Notes: generated by a model not told the origin, from the letters alone. Counted from the first letter of the stretch, positions 1 to 5,914 are shown. The stretch is 6,106 nucleotides of DNA from Moraxellaceae bacterium (GCA_030684415.1 JAUXNL010000283.1:1-6106); one strand, 5' to 3'. A program made the numbers and translations.

Positions 1-22
1 CAGCGTCAGCGTCAGCGTCAGC
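1..22. repeat. Hexamer tandem repeat (CAGCGT, about 3.7 copies)
   Basis: The window opens with CAGCGT repeated three full times plus CAGC. The array may extend to the left of the window. It is read as Gln-Arg, Ser-Val or Ala-Ser dipeptides depending on frame, so it could be a low-complexity C-terminal tail of an upstream gene or simple non-coding repeat DNA. Nothing in the window decides between these. Confidence 0.75.
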
Positions 23-149
23 AAGGCTCGCACTCCAGGATGGAAAATCCTTGAGAATCCGCCGAATACAGGGAAAAAACCGCAGGCTGCCCCACTCCGC
101 CGGTTTGCGGTATTCTGTGCGCCCTTGGGTTGCCGAGCACTGACCGCTC
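1..149. other. Leader upstream of ybeZ; no recognisable gene
   Basis: In many proteobacteria miaB precedes ybeZ, so an upstream gene could end here. Frame 1 stops at a TGA at 52-54 and frame 3 at a TGA at 141-143, seven bases before the ybeZ start. Neither translated tail is recognisable as MiaB or any other family. A TATTCT at 111-116 could be a weak -10 element for ybeZ (four of six consensus bases), but no good -35 hexamer lies at the right distance. A short 5-bp stem (AGGAT at 37-41 with ATCCT at 47-51) has no following T-run and is not a convincing terminator. Confidence 0.5.
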
Positions 150-1268
150 TTGAACACTCCCTCACCGGCCCGCCGCCAGCTCACGCTGGAGCCTCACGAC
201 ACCCGTCGCCTGAGCGAACTTTGCGGGCAGTTTCATGAGCATCTGAAACTCATCGAACAGCGTCTCGACGTGGCCATCCATGGTCGGGGCAACCAGTTCC
301 GTATCGAAGGCGCACCCGGCGCCGTCAATACCGCCATCAATGTGCTGGAAACCCTGTACGCCGAAACCGGCGGCCGTGACGCACTCGATGCCGGCGCGGT
401 GCACATCCTGCTCTCCACACTTGAAGATGCCCCACCACTGCATGTGGTCGACAGTGGCGATGCCACCTTGCAGATCAAGCGCGGCGCCGTGCGCCCACGT
501 GGCGACAACCAGAAGCAATATGTCGACGCGCTGCTGGCCAACGACATCAGCTTCGGTGTCGGCCCGGCCGGCACCGGCAAAACCTATCTGGCCGTGGCGG
601 CCGCCGTGCACCTGCTGGAAAAAGACGAAGTCCGTCGCATCATGCTGGTGCGCCCTGCGGTTGAGGCCGGTGAAAAACTGGGCTTCCTGCCGGGCGACCT
701 CGCCGAAAAAATCAATCCTTACCTGCGCCCGCTCTACGATGCCCTGTATGAAATGCTCGGCTTTGAGCGCGTGGCCAAGTTGATCGAGAAACAGGTCATC
801 GAAGTGGCGCCGCTCGCCTACATGCGCGGACGCACGCTGAACAATGCCTTCATCATTCTCGACGAAGGCCAGAACACCACGCCGGAACAGATGAAGATGT
901 TCCTCACCCGCTTAGGCTTCGGCTCAAAAGCCGTGATTACGGGCGACATCACCCAGGTCGACCTGCCCAAGGGCCAGGAATCCGGCCTGGCCCACGCCCT
1001 GCGCGTGCTGCACGACGTGAAGGGCATCCACATCACGCGCTTCACCGCCCGCGATGTGGTGCGCCACCGTCTGGTGCAGGTGATTGTGGAAGCGTATGAG
1101 GCCTTTGATGCACGGCCGGCCCCAGCCCATCGTACGGCGCGCCCGGCCAGTCTGGCCGACACGGCTTCTGACACGAAAGCCCGTACCACAATCAGCGCAA
1201 CAGCCCGTACATCGTCCGAGGCATCACCCATTACATCCCCCACACCCGCTGCAGATGGCGAGGCGTAA
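150..1268 (+). CDS. ybeZ: PhoH-like ATPase YbeZ
   Basis: This is a 372-residue cytosolic P-loop ATPase of the PhoH family, whose YbeZ members act with the endoribonuclease YbeY in rRNA and ribosome quality control. An N-terminal KH-like region (about 10-70) precedes the PhoH domain (about 115-320). Walker A is GPAGTGKT at residues 138-145. Walker B is FIILDEGQN at 234-242, with Gly where E. coli YbeZ has Ser. Other family signatures are RPAVEAGEKLGFLPGDL at 168-184, APLAYMRGRTL at 220-230 and the TGD motif at 264-266. The start is TTG at 150: an in-frame TGA at 141-143 leaves no earlier start, the first in-frame ATG lies inside the ATPase domain, and residues 10-26 already align with E. coli YbeZ. 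No strong Shine-Dalgarno sequence is visible. Residues from about 321 form an Ala/Thr/Ser-rich tail unlike E. coli YbeZ. It ends 5 nt before ybeY. Confidence 0.95.
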   Translation: MNTPSPARRQLTLEPHDTRRLSELCGQFHEHLKLIEQRLDVAIHGRGNQFRIEGAPGAVNTAINVLETLYAETGGRDALDAGAVHILLSTLEDAPPLHVVDSGDATLQIKRGAVRPRGDNQKQYVDALLANDISFGVGPAGTGKTYLAVAAAVHLLEKDEVRRIMLVRPAVEAGEKLGFLPGDLAEKINPYLRPLYDALYEMLGFERVAKLIEKQVIEVAPLAYMRGRTLNNAFIILDEGQNTTPEQMKMFLTRLGFGSKAVITGDITQVDLPKGQESGLAHALRVLHDVKGIHITRFTARDVVRHRLVQVIVEAYEAFDARPAPAHRTARPASLADTASDTKARTTISATARTSSEASPITSPTPAADGEA

Positions 1269-1273
1269 CCGGC

Positions 1274-1840
1274 ATGCAATCTGCATCCTCCATCCTTATT
1301 GATGTGCAGCAGGCCTGCACGGCTGACGGTGTGCCGACAGACGCCGACTTCCGTGCATGGGCGAGCGCGGCGCTGCAAGCCGGTGGCTTTGCCGGAAGCG
1401 CTGAAATCACGGTGCGCGTGGTCGATGAAGCCGAAAGCCGAAGCCTCAACCACGACTACCGGGAACGCGATTACGCCACTAACGTGCTGTCGTTCCCGAA
1501 CGAGCTGCCCGACTTCCTGCGCGAGCAACTGCCAGTGCTACCGCTGGGTGATCTGGTGATTTGCGCCCCCGTGGTGGCCCGCGAAGCGGCTGAGCAAGGC
1601 AAGGCCGTGCAGGCCCACTGGGCGCACCTGACCGTGCACGGCAGCTTGCATCTGCTGGGCTTCGACCACATCGAAGATGATGAGGCTGACGCCATGGAAG
1701 CGCTTGAAATTGCCGTGCTGGCGCGGCTCGGCATTGCCAATCCTTATGACGACAGCGACACGAACAGCCATCCGACGACCGATAGCGATAGAGCTGAAGA
1801 CAACAACACACAACAGGCAACAGGAACACATCATGAGTGA
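1274..1840 (+). CDS. ybeY: Endoribonuclease YbeY (rRNA maturation factor)
   Basis: This is a 188-residue member of the UPF0054/YbeY family of single-strand-specific, zinc-dependent endoribonucleases needed for 16S rRNA 3' maturation and 70S ribosome quality control. The metal-binding HxxxHxxxxxH motif is intact as HGSLHLLGFDH, with His122, His126 and His132. The upstream signature LNHDYRERDYATNVLSFP at 58-75 carries the conserved Arg and the TNVLSF strand. The catalytic domain fills about residues 1-157. The last 30 residues are a hydrophilic Asp/Ser/Thr/Gln-rich tail that the fold does not need. The ATG at 1274 is preceded by GGCGAGG at 1257-1263 as a ribosome binding site, lying within the end of ybeZ. 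The 3' end overlaps the ybeX start by 8 nt. Confidence 0.96.
   Translation: MQSASSILIDVQQACTADGVPTDADFRAWASAALQAGGFAGSAEITVRVVDEAESRSLNHDYRERDYATNVLSFPNELPDFLREQLPVLPLGDLVICAPVVAREAAEQGKAVQAHWAHLTVHGSLHLLGFDHIEDDEADAMEALEIAVLARLGIANPYDDSDTNSHPTTDSDRAEDNNTQQATGTHHE
1822..1840 (+). promoter_or_regulatory. ybeX ribosome binding site and ybeY/ybeX overlap
   Basis: AGGA at 1822-1825 lies 7 nt before the ATG at 1833. The ATGAGTGA at 1833-1840 holds both the ybeX start and the ybeY TGA stop, giving an 8-nt overlap in different frames. This fixes the ybeX start here rather than at an in-frame ATG at 1677, deep inside ybeY. It also suggests translational coupling of the two proteins. Confidence 0.75.
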
Positions 1841-2681
1841 GGGGCGATCTCCGGGCGACAGTCCGAAGTCCTGGCTGAGCCGGCTGACACAAGCCATCAG
1901 TGGCGAACCACAAAGCCGCGAAGCACTGGCCGACATGATCCATAGCGCTGGCGATCGTGGCCTGCTCGATCCCGATGCCCTGCGCATCATCGTGGCCACG
2001 CTGCAAGTCTCCGAACTCCAGGTGCGCGAAATCATGGTGCCACGCGCCCAGATGGTGGCGTTGCGGGCCGACATGGAGCCGCGTGATTTTCTGCCAATGA
2101 TGCTGGAATCGGCGCACTCCCGCTTTCCGGTACTGGGCGAAGACAACAACGACGAAGTCATCGGCATCCTGTTCGCCAAAGACCTGCTCAAGCTCATCCG
2201 TGACGAAAAAGCCGAACGCTTCACGCTCAAAGACTTTCTGCGCCCCGCGTTCTTTGTGCCGGAGTCCACGCATCTGGACCGCCTGATCAAGGAGTTCCGT
2301 GCCAAGAAAAACCATATGGCCATCGTGCTCAACGAGTACGGCGGCATTGCCGGTCTGGTCACGCTGGAAGACGCTCTCGAACAGATCGTCGGCGAGATTG
2401 ATGACGAACACGATTTCGAAGACGACGAAGACACGCTGGTGCGCGAAATCTCGCCCGGCGAATTCGTGGTGAAGGCCATCACCCCGATTGCCGATTTCAA
2501 CGAGCACCTCGGCAGCCGCTTCAGCAATGACGACTACGAAACCATCGGTGGCATCGTGATGAACGCCTTCGAACGCTTGCCCGAGCGTGACGAGCAGATT
2601 CAGGTGGATCAGTGGCTGTTCACCGTCCTGGCCGCCGACCGCCGCGCCATCCGTCTGCTCAAGGTCGAAAAGAAAAACTGA
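1833..2681 (+). CDS. ybeX: CBS-domain protein YbeX/CorC
   Basis: This is a 282-residue soluble protein of the HlyC/CorC family, close in length to E. coli CorC/YbeX (292). It is historically tied to Mg2+/Co2+ efflux with CorA, and its operon position and more recent work link it to ribosome metabolism. A short N-terminal helix region (1-60) is followed by a CBS pair. CBS1, about 65-125, has REIMVPRAQMV and SRFPVLGEDNNDEVIGILFA. CBS2, about 137-190, ends in NEYGGIAGLVTLEDALEQIVG. A CorC_HlyC transporter-associated domain covers about 200-279. An acidic stretch at 188-200 joins the two modules. The N-terminal DUF21 membrane domain of larger CorB/CorC proteins is absent, as expected for YbeX. 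The start is chosen for its AGGA site and its overlap with ybeY. lnt begins 32 nt downstream, so co-transcription is likely. Confidence 0.95.
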   Translation: MSEGRSPGDSPKSWLSRLTQAISGEPQSREALADMIHSAGDRGLLDPDALRIIVATLQVSELQVREIMVPRAQMVALRADMEPRDFLPMMLESAHSRFPVLGEDNNDEVIGILFAKDLLKLIRDEKAERFTLKDFLRPAFFVPESTHLDRLIKEFRAKKNHMAIVLNEYGGIAGLVTLEDALEQIVGEIDDEHDFEDDEDTLVREISPGEFVVKAITPIADFNEHLGSRFSNDDYETIGGIVMNAFERLPERDEQIQVDQWLFTVLAADRRAIRLLKVEKKN

Positions 2682-2713
2682 CGCGACCGCTCTTCTTCCG
2701 ACACAGGTTTTCC

Positions 2714-4252
2714 ATGCCGACGCTCGCCCGACTTCTGGATACGTTGCGCAAGCAGCGCCTCTTGCCGCTGCTCATGCTCGCGCTGGGCGCGGCCACGCCA
2801 TTCGCTTTTGCTCCCTTCGGGCTCTGGCCGGTGGCGCTGCTCACCCTCGGCCTTGCCGGCGAACTGCTGCGCGGCCATGCGCCTGGGCGCACGGCGTTTC
2901 TGGCCTGGTGTCACGGCACCGGACTGTGGGCCTATGGCGCATCCTGGCTTTACGTCTCCATTCACGACTATGGCTACACGCCGCCTTGGCTGGCCATTCC
3001 GATGGTGGCCATCGTGGCCATGGTCATGGGGCTCTTTTTCGCGCTGATCGGTTTTTTATATGCGCGCCTGCGCTGGGACCGTGCCGCCCTGCTGACCCTG
3101 CCTGTGCTCTGGGTGCTGGGCGAATGGCTACGTTCCTGGCTGTTTACCGGCTTTCCCTGGTTATTCACCGGCTACGCCTTTGTCGACACCCCGTTGGCAG
3201 GCTGGGCGCCGCTGCTCGGTGTATTCGGGCTGAGTCTGATTGCCGTGTTTTCCGCACAGGCCGTGTTCCGCGTACTGGCCGACAAGAAGGCATGGCCTGC
3301 ACTGGCGGTGGCCGCCGGCTTATGGGCTGGCGGTGCCGCCCTGCAAACCGTGCACTGGACCACGCCCACCGGCGAAAAACTCTCGGTCAGCATCGTGCAG
3401 GGCAACATTCCGCAGGAATCCAAATGGCAACTGGAGTGGCGCGACAAGACCGTTGATATCTATCGCGAACTGTCGAAAAGCGAATGGGGCCGCGATCTGG
3501 TGATCTGGCCGGAAGCGGCCATTCCGATGTTCTATCACGAGGCTCTGAAAGAGCTGGAGGAAATGCAGGACAACGCCCTCACCGGGCACTCGGCTTTTGT
3601 CACCGGCATTCCGTATATCAACGCAGAGGACGGCATCGACAATCTGTATTTCCACAACAGCATTCTGGCGCTGGGCGAAGGCCGTGGCATTTACCACAAG
3701 CAGCGGCTGGTGCCCTTCGGCGAATACATTCCGTTTGAAAGCCTGCTGCGCGGTGCCATTCCGTTTTTCGACATGCCGATGTCGAGCTTTACCGTGGGCG
3801 CTGCCGACCAGCCCCCGCTGGCGGTGCAGAAAATGCGGCTCGGCCCGATGATCTGTTACGAAATCGCCTACCCGGCACTGGTCCGGAAAATCGCGCGCCA
3901 CAGCGATGTGCTGACCACCATTTCCAATGACGGCTGGTTCGGCGGCTCCATCGGGCCTCACCAGCATTTCCAGATGGTGCGTATGCGCGCGCTGGAGACT
4001 GGCCGCGAAGTGATCCGAGCCACCAACAACGGCATCTCCGCCATCATCGGCGCTGATGGCCAGGTGCGCGAACGCGCACCGCAGTTTGAACGGCTGGTAT
4101 TGCGCGCAGACGTAGCAGCCTATCGCGGTCAGACACCGTATGTGCTGGCCGGCAACCTGCCGGTGTTGCTGCTGATGGCCGTACTTGCCGGTATGGGATG
4201 GTGGCGCACACGACGCGCAACATCTGGCGGCGAGACCACTACGGCGAAATGA
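2714..4252 (+). CDS. lnt: Apolipoprotein N-acyltransferase Lnt
   Basis: This inner-membrane enzyme transfers an acyl chain from phospholipid to the free amino group of the N-terminal diacylglyceryl-cysteine of apolipoproteins, the last step of lipoprotein maturation. The product is 512 residues, the same length as E. coli Lnt. About seven hydrophobic segments lie between residues 16 and 210, followed by a periplasmic nitrilase-like domain (about 224-470) and a final membrane helix (477-496). The Glu-Lys-Cys triad is intact: Glu267 in VIWPEAAIP, Lys329 in YHKQRLVPFGEYIP and Cys381 in GPMICYEIAYP. ISNDGWFGGSIGPHQHFQM at 403-421 and ALETGREVIRATNNGISA at 426-443 are also typical. I chose the ATG at 2714 because the in-frame ATG at 2612 would overlap ybeX by 70 nt and add a non-hydrophobic, Arg-rich extension. 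CAGG at 2704-2707 is a modest ribosome binding site. Confidence 0.96.
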   Translation: MPTLARLLDTLRKQRLLPLLMLALGAATPFAFAPFGLWPVALLTLGLAGELLRGHAPGRTAFLAWCHGTGLWAYGASWLYVSIHDYGYTPPWLAIPMVAIVAMVMGLFFALIGFLYARLRWDRAALLTLPVLWVLGEWLRSWLFTGFPWLFTGYAFVDTPLAGWAPLLGVFGLSLIAVFSAQAVFRVLADKKAWPALAVAAGLWAGGAALQTVHWTTPTGEKLSVSIVQGNIPQESKWQLEWRDKTVDIYRELSKSEWGRDLVIWPEAAIPMFYHEALKELEEMQDNALTGHSAFVTGIPYINAEDGIDNLYFHNSILALGEGRGIYHKQRLVPFGEYIPFESLLRGAIPFFDMPMSSFTVGAADQPPLAVQKMRLGPMICYEIAYPALVRKIARHSDVLTTISNDGWFGGSIGPHQHFQMVRMRALETGREVIRATNNGISAIIGADGQVRERAPQFERLVLRADVAAYRGQTPYVLAGNLPVLLLMAVLAGMGWWRTRRATSGGETTTAK

Positions 4253-4337
4253 AATACAGACGCGGGTGCGCTGTGCAGCACACTCTTGAGCCGCTCAACG
4301 TGCCGCAAAACAATTGCAGCCGTTCAACGGTCGTTTA
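4253..4337. other. lnt 3' flank without a gene
   Basis: I see no coding signal or terminator here. A small palindrome, CCGTT-C-AACGG at 4320-4330, sits just before the large hairpin. A 72-codon open frame running from 4286 through the hairpins to 4504 is not convincing as a gene, because it consists mostly of repeat and terminator sequence. Confidence 0.5.
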
Positions 4338-4371
4338 GCCGCTTGCTGAAAAATGCTTTTCAGCAAGCGGC
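4338..4371. repeat. Perfect 15-bp stem-loop downstream of lnt
   Basis: GCCGCTTGCTGAAAA at 4338-4352 pairs without mismatch with its reverse complement at 4357-4371 around the tetraloop ATGC. No T-run follows the right arm on the + strand, so it is not a standard Rho-independent terminator, though it could block 3' exonucleases and protect operon mRNA. The left arm and its flank (TTAGC, then CTTGCTGAAAA) recur in inverted orientation at 4487-4508 and in related form at 5657-5674. This suggests the hairpin is the terminal part of a repeat element. Confidence 0.85.
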
Positions 4372-4397
4372 GACCCTACCAAGGATGGCCGGCTCGC

Positions 4398-4508
4398 GAA
4401 TCAATCACGCTTGCGTGTTTGATTCAGCGTGGAGCGATTCCGGACAGGTGCCGGAATCACGGGGTGAAAAAACCCGGGAGGGGCGTTTTTCAGCAACCCG
4501 TTAGCCGA
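4398..4508 (+). repeat. Three-hairpin repeat element, copy E1
   Basis: Positions 4398-4467 match the reverse complement of 5691-5760 without gaps at 58 of 70 bases by my count, and similarity continues through the third hairpin. Hairpin 1 pairs 4398-4409 with 4414-4425 (12 bp, one T-T mismatch, loop CTTG). Hairpin 2 is GATTCCGG at 4436-4443 with CCGGAATC at 4451-4458 (8 bp, loop ACAGGTG). Hairpin 3 is the terminator-like stem at 4465-4492. If the hairpin at 4338-4371 is included, the unit spans about 4332-4508 with imperfect terminal inverted repeats sharing TTGCTGAAAAA. It has no room for a transposase. It could be a MITE-like or REP/BIME-like element, or a remnant of insertion-sequence ends; its family is unknown to me. 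Its right end covers the epimerase stop codon. Confidence 0.75.
4465..4492. terminator. Bidirectional terminator between lnt and the epimerase gene
   Basis: TGAAAAA at 4465-4471 pairs with TTTTTCA at 4486-4492. CCC at 4473-4475 can pair with GGG at 4481-4483 inside it, around GGGAG. The right arm gives a five-T run on the + strand and the left arm a six-T run (4467-4472) on the - strand. The stem lies 8 nt beyond the epimerase stop codon and about 210 nt beyond the lnt stop. The placement between convergent genes fits termination in both directions, but the interrupted GC part of the stem makes its strength uncertain. Confidence 0.6.
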
Positions 4509-5397
4509 GTTCGTTGCGCAGGCACTCTTCAAGTGTGCGTGAGCGGAAACGGAACTTCGCCTCCAGCAAGCGGCTCGGCAACACGCGCTGCCCCCCCAGC
4601 AGCAACACGCTCATCTCGCCCATGGCCAGACGCAACACCGTGGCCGGAATATGCAGAAAGGCAGGCCGCCCGAGAGCGCCGGCCAGCGTTGCCGTGAATT
4701 CGGCATTGCTCACCGGTTTGGGCGCCGTGGCGTTGAATACGCCCGCCAGTTTTTCATCGGCGAGCAATAGCAGGATCACGTTCAGGTAGTCCTCGAGCGC
4801 AATCCACGACAGCCATTGCTCGCCCGTGCCCAAGCGCCCGCCCAAGCCCAGGCCAAAAATCGGCAGCAGACGTTTCAGCAGGCCACCGGAGCGCCCCAAG
4901 ACCACACCGGTACGCACCAGGCACAGGCGCACTCCCATGGATTCGACCGGACGCGCCGCATTCTCCCAGTCACGACACAAGGTATGCATGTACTCCTCGT
5001 GCGGCGCGGCGTTCTCTTCCAGCAGGCGCTCGCCCTGATCGCCGTACCAACCAATGGCCGAGCCACTGATGAGCACGCGCGGTGGCTGCGGGCGACGGCG
5101 CAGGACATGCACCAACTCCTCGGTCAGCGTGACGCGGCTGGCCTGCAACTGCTGTTTGCGCGCCATCGTCCAGGGCCGGTCGGCAATACCTTCTCCCGCC
5201 AGATTGATGACCGCATCGAGCGGCCAGTCTTCCGCAAAACCGGTGAGGCGCGGAATAGCGCGCACACGGCCGGCAAACATCTTCTGCGCCTTATCCGGAT
5301 GCCGGCTGAGCACCGTGACCTCGTGACCGGCCTCCAGCAGGCGCGGCACCAGTGCGCTGCCGATAAAACCTGTGCCGCCGGTAATGAGAATGTGCAT
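4501..5397 (-). CDS. TIGR01777/YfcH-family NAD(P)-dependent epimerase-like protein
   Basis: This is a complete 298-residue member of the extended short-chain dehydrogenase/reductase superfamily, TIGR01777 branch (E. coli YfcH). The Rossmann dinucleotide loop is GGTGFIG at residues 7-13. INLAGEGIADRPWT at 64-77 is the family's nucleotide-binding strand. SGSAIGWYGDQG at 111-122 carries the Ser and Tyr118 region of the active site. The C-terminal DUF1731-type domain (about 245-295) has GEMSVLLLGGQRVLPSRL and ends with FRFRSRTLEECL. The natural substrate of this family is not established; it is predicted to act on a nucleotide-sugar-like molecule in the cytosol. The start is well defined: AGGAG (complement of 5404-5408) lies 6 nt upstream of ATG. 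It is transcribed toward lnt, ends inside repeat E1, and has its upstream region in the divergent intergenic region. The symbol yfcH would fit by family only. Confidence 0.9.
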   Translation of the reverse strand: MHILITGGTGFIGSALVPRLLEAGHEVTVLSRHPDKAQKMFAGRVRAIPRLTGFAEDWPLDAVINLAGEGIADRPWTMARKQQLQASRVTLTEELVHVLRRRPQPPRVLISGSAIGWYGDQGERLLEENAAPHEEYMHTLCRDWENAARPVESMGVRLCLVRTGVVLGRSGGLLKRLLPIFGLGLGGRLGTGEQWLSWIALEDYLNVILLLLADEKLAGVFNATAPKPVSNAEFTATLAGALGRPAFLHIPATVLRLAMGEMSVLLLGGQRVLPSRLLEAKFRFRSRTLEECLRNELG

Positions 5398-5656
5398 GTC
5401 GCGCTCCTGCGCAAAAAGCAGAGCACCGCGGCCAATTGGCAGAGGAGCCCGGCGAACAAAGGGGTCTGGTCACGCCGTGAACGGCGCGCCGGGCGCGTGT
5501 CATGTGGCCGACGTGTGCCCGACCGTAGGGCCGATAGGCGACCACAGCAGGCCGGCGAGTGTAAGGGATGCTCATCCACGGCGGCCATGCCACGCGGCCT
5601 GCACGTCCGAAGGTGCACCGTCAGGCGTTTAGCCTGAGCCGCGGCCCTGTCATCGC
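5398..5656. other. Non-coding region between the epimerase gene and repeat E2
   Basis: No gene is convincing here on either strand. Open frames that enter from the epimerase region are antisense shadows. The - strand promoter for the epimerase gene should lie here; a TACACT on the - strand (complement of 5558-5563) is a possible but weak -10 element with no good -35. Two small inverted repeats are visible: TGCAC at 5600-5604 with GTGCA at 5613-5617, and TCAGGC at 5621-5626 with GCCTGA at 5632-5637 around GTTTA. The latter includes CGTTTAGCC, a nonamer also found at 4332-4340 beside the large hairpin. Confidence 0.5.
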
Positions 5657-5760
5657 TTAGCTACTGGCTGAAAACACCCCTCCGGGGGTTTCAACACGCG
5701 ACTCCGACACATGTCCGGCATCACTCCACGCTGTATCAATCACGCAAGGGTGATTGATAC
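5657..5760 (-). repeat. Three-hairpin repeat element, copy E2 (inverted relative to E1)
   Basis: Read on the - strand from 5760 down, this copy has the same order of three hairpins as E1. Hairpin 1 is a perfect 11-bp stem (5733-5743 with 5750-5760, loop GCAAGG). Hairpin 2, around 5701-5720, keeps the CCGGACATGTG core but its stem is weakened by mismatches. Hairpin 3, 5669-5693, pairs TGAAA with TTTCA around a bulged C/G stem. The outer end, 5657-5674, matches the terminal motif at 4335-4352 at 15 of 18 bases. Unlike E1 it sits between divergent genes, at the 3' end of neither, so a simple terminator role does not explain it. The equivalent of the 15-bp terminal hairpin is not visible beyond 5760. 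Confidence 0.75.
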
Positions 5761-5859
5761 GCGACCCGGGCAACTACTCATAAGAGGGCAAAGCAGAGGA
5801 GGCAACACACAGAGGGGCAACGCTTGCTCCCGACAAACCACCGGGCAGGGCTTGCGCCG
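5761..5859 (+). other. Purine-rich leader upstream of the GTPase promoter
   Basis: Three imperfect copies of AGAGG(n)GGCAA lie at 5783-5791, 5795-5805 and 5811-5820, with starts 12 and 16 nt apart. They precede the Zur-like operator and resemble ribosome binding sites, but no credible reading frame follows. No TTGACA-like -35 hexamer is found 16-18 nt upstream of the TATAAT at 5867-5872. Confidence 0.4.
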
Positions 5860-5882
5860 AAATTGTTATAATATAACATTGT
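5860..5882. promoter_or_regulatory. Zur box (zinc uptake regulator operator)
   Basis: The core TGTTATA at 5864-5870, a central A at 5871 and TATAACA at 5872-5878 form a perfect 15-nt palindrome. Flanking bases add partial symmetry. The 23-nt site agrees closely with the gammaproteobacterial Zur consensus as I remember it (TGTTATA-N-TATAACA core), with mismatches only in the outer bases. It stands out as AT-rich in GC-rich DNA and lies 36 nt upstream of a GTPase gene of a family often repressed by Zur. Fur-family relatives have differently spaced boxes, so Zur is the best fit. Binding is inferred. Confidence 0.85.
5867..5872 (+). promoter_or_regulatory. -10 element of the GTPase gene, inside the Zur box
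   Basis: TATAAT matches the sigma-70 -10 consensus exactly and sits at the centre of the palindrome, so a bound repressor would block RNA polymerase directly. The predicted transcript would start near 5879 and have a leader of about 36 nt. The -35 region is poor, and the consensus match is partly a by-product of the palindrome. Confidence 0.55.
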
Positions 5883-5914
5883 TAGCCCTCCACCCCCGCC
5901 AGGACTCCCTCGCC

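Noticed and set aside
1677..1832. Upstream ATG for ybeX inside ybeY
   Set aside because: The extension is the off-frame shadow of ybeY. The ATG at 1833 has a good AGGA site and the typical overlap.
1479..2527. Two long - strand open frames (329 and 342 codons) opposite ybeY and ybeX
   Set aside because: They lie antisense to two well-identified genes, match no family I recognise, and arise from GC-rich codon use in the sense genes.
2612..2713. Upstream ATG for lnt adding 34 residues
   Set aside because: It would overlap the C-terminus of ybeX by 70 nt and gives an Arg-rich extension. The 2714 start gives exactly 512 residues with triad spacing like E. coli.
4286..4504. Possible 72-residue small protein between lnt and the epimerase gene
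   Set aside because: The frame runs through the perfect hairpin, repeat E1 and the terminator, with no ribosome binding site and no recognisable protein.
4332..4508. Integron attC site at the 3' end of the epimerase gene
   Set aside because: The GTTAGCC near the end does not fit the GTTRRRY core, there is no paired RYYYAAC at the other end, and the second copy is in inverted rather than direct orientation.
4398..4508. Repeat E1 as a CRISPR array or riboswitch
   Set aside because: There is no repeat-spacer periodicity, and the element lies downstream of both neighbouring genes, not in a 5' leader.
4816..5637. A 273-codon + strand open frame opposite the epimerase gene
   Set aside because: It is antisense to a gene with intact motifs and a strong ribosome binding site, and its product is Gln/Ala/Arg-rich without domains.
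5824..5871. 15-codon TTG-initiated leader peptide before the GTPase gene
   Set aside because: It starts upstream of the predicted transcription start and runs into the operator, so it would not be on the GTPase mRNA.
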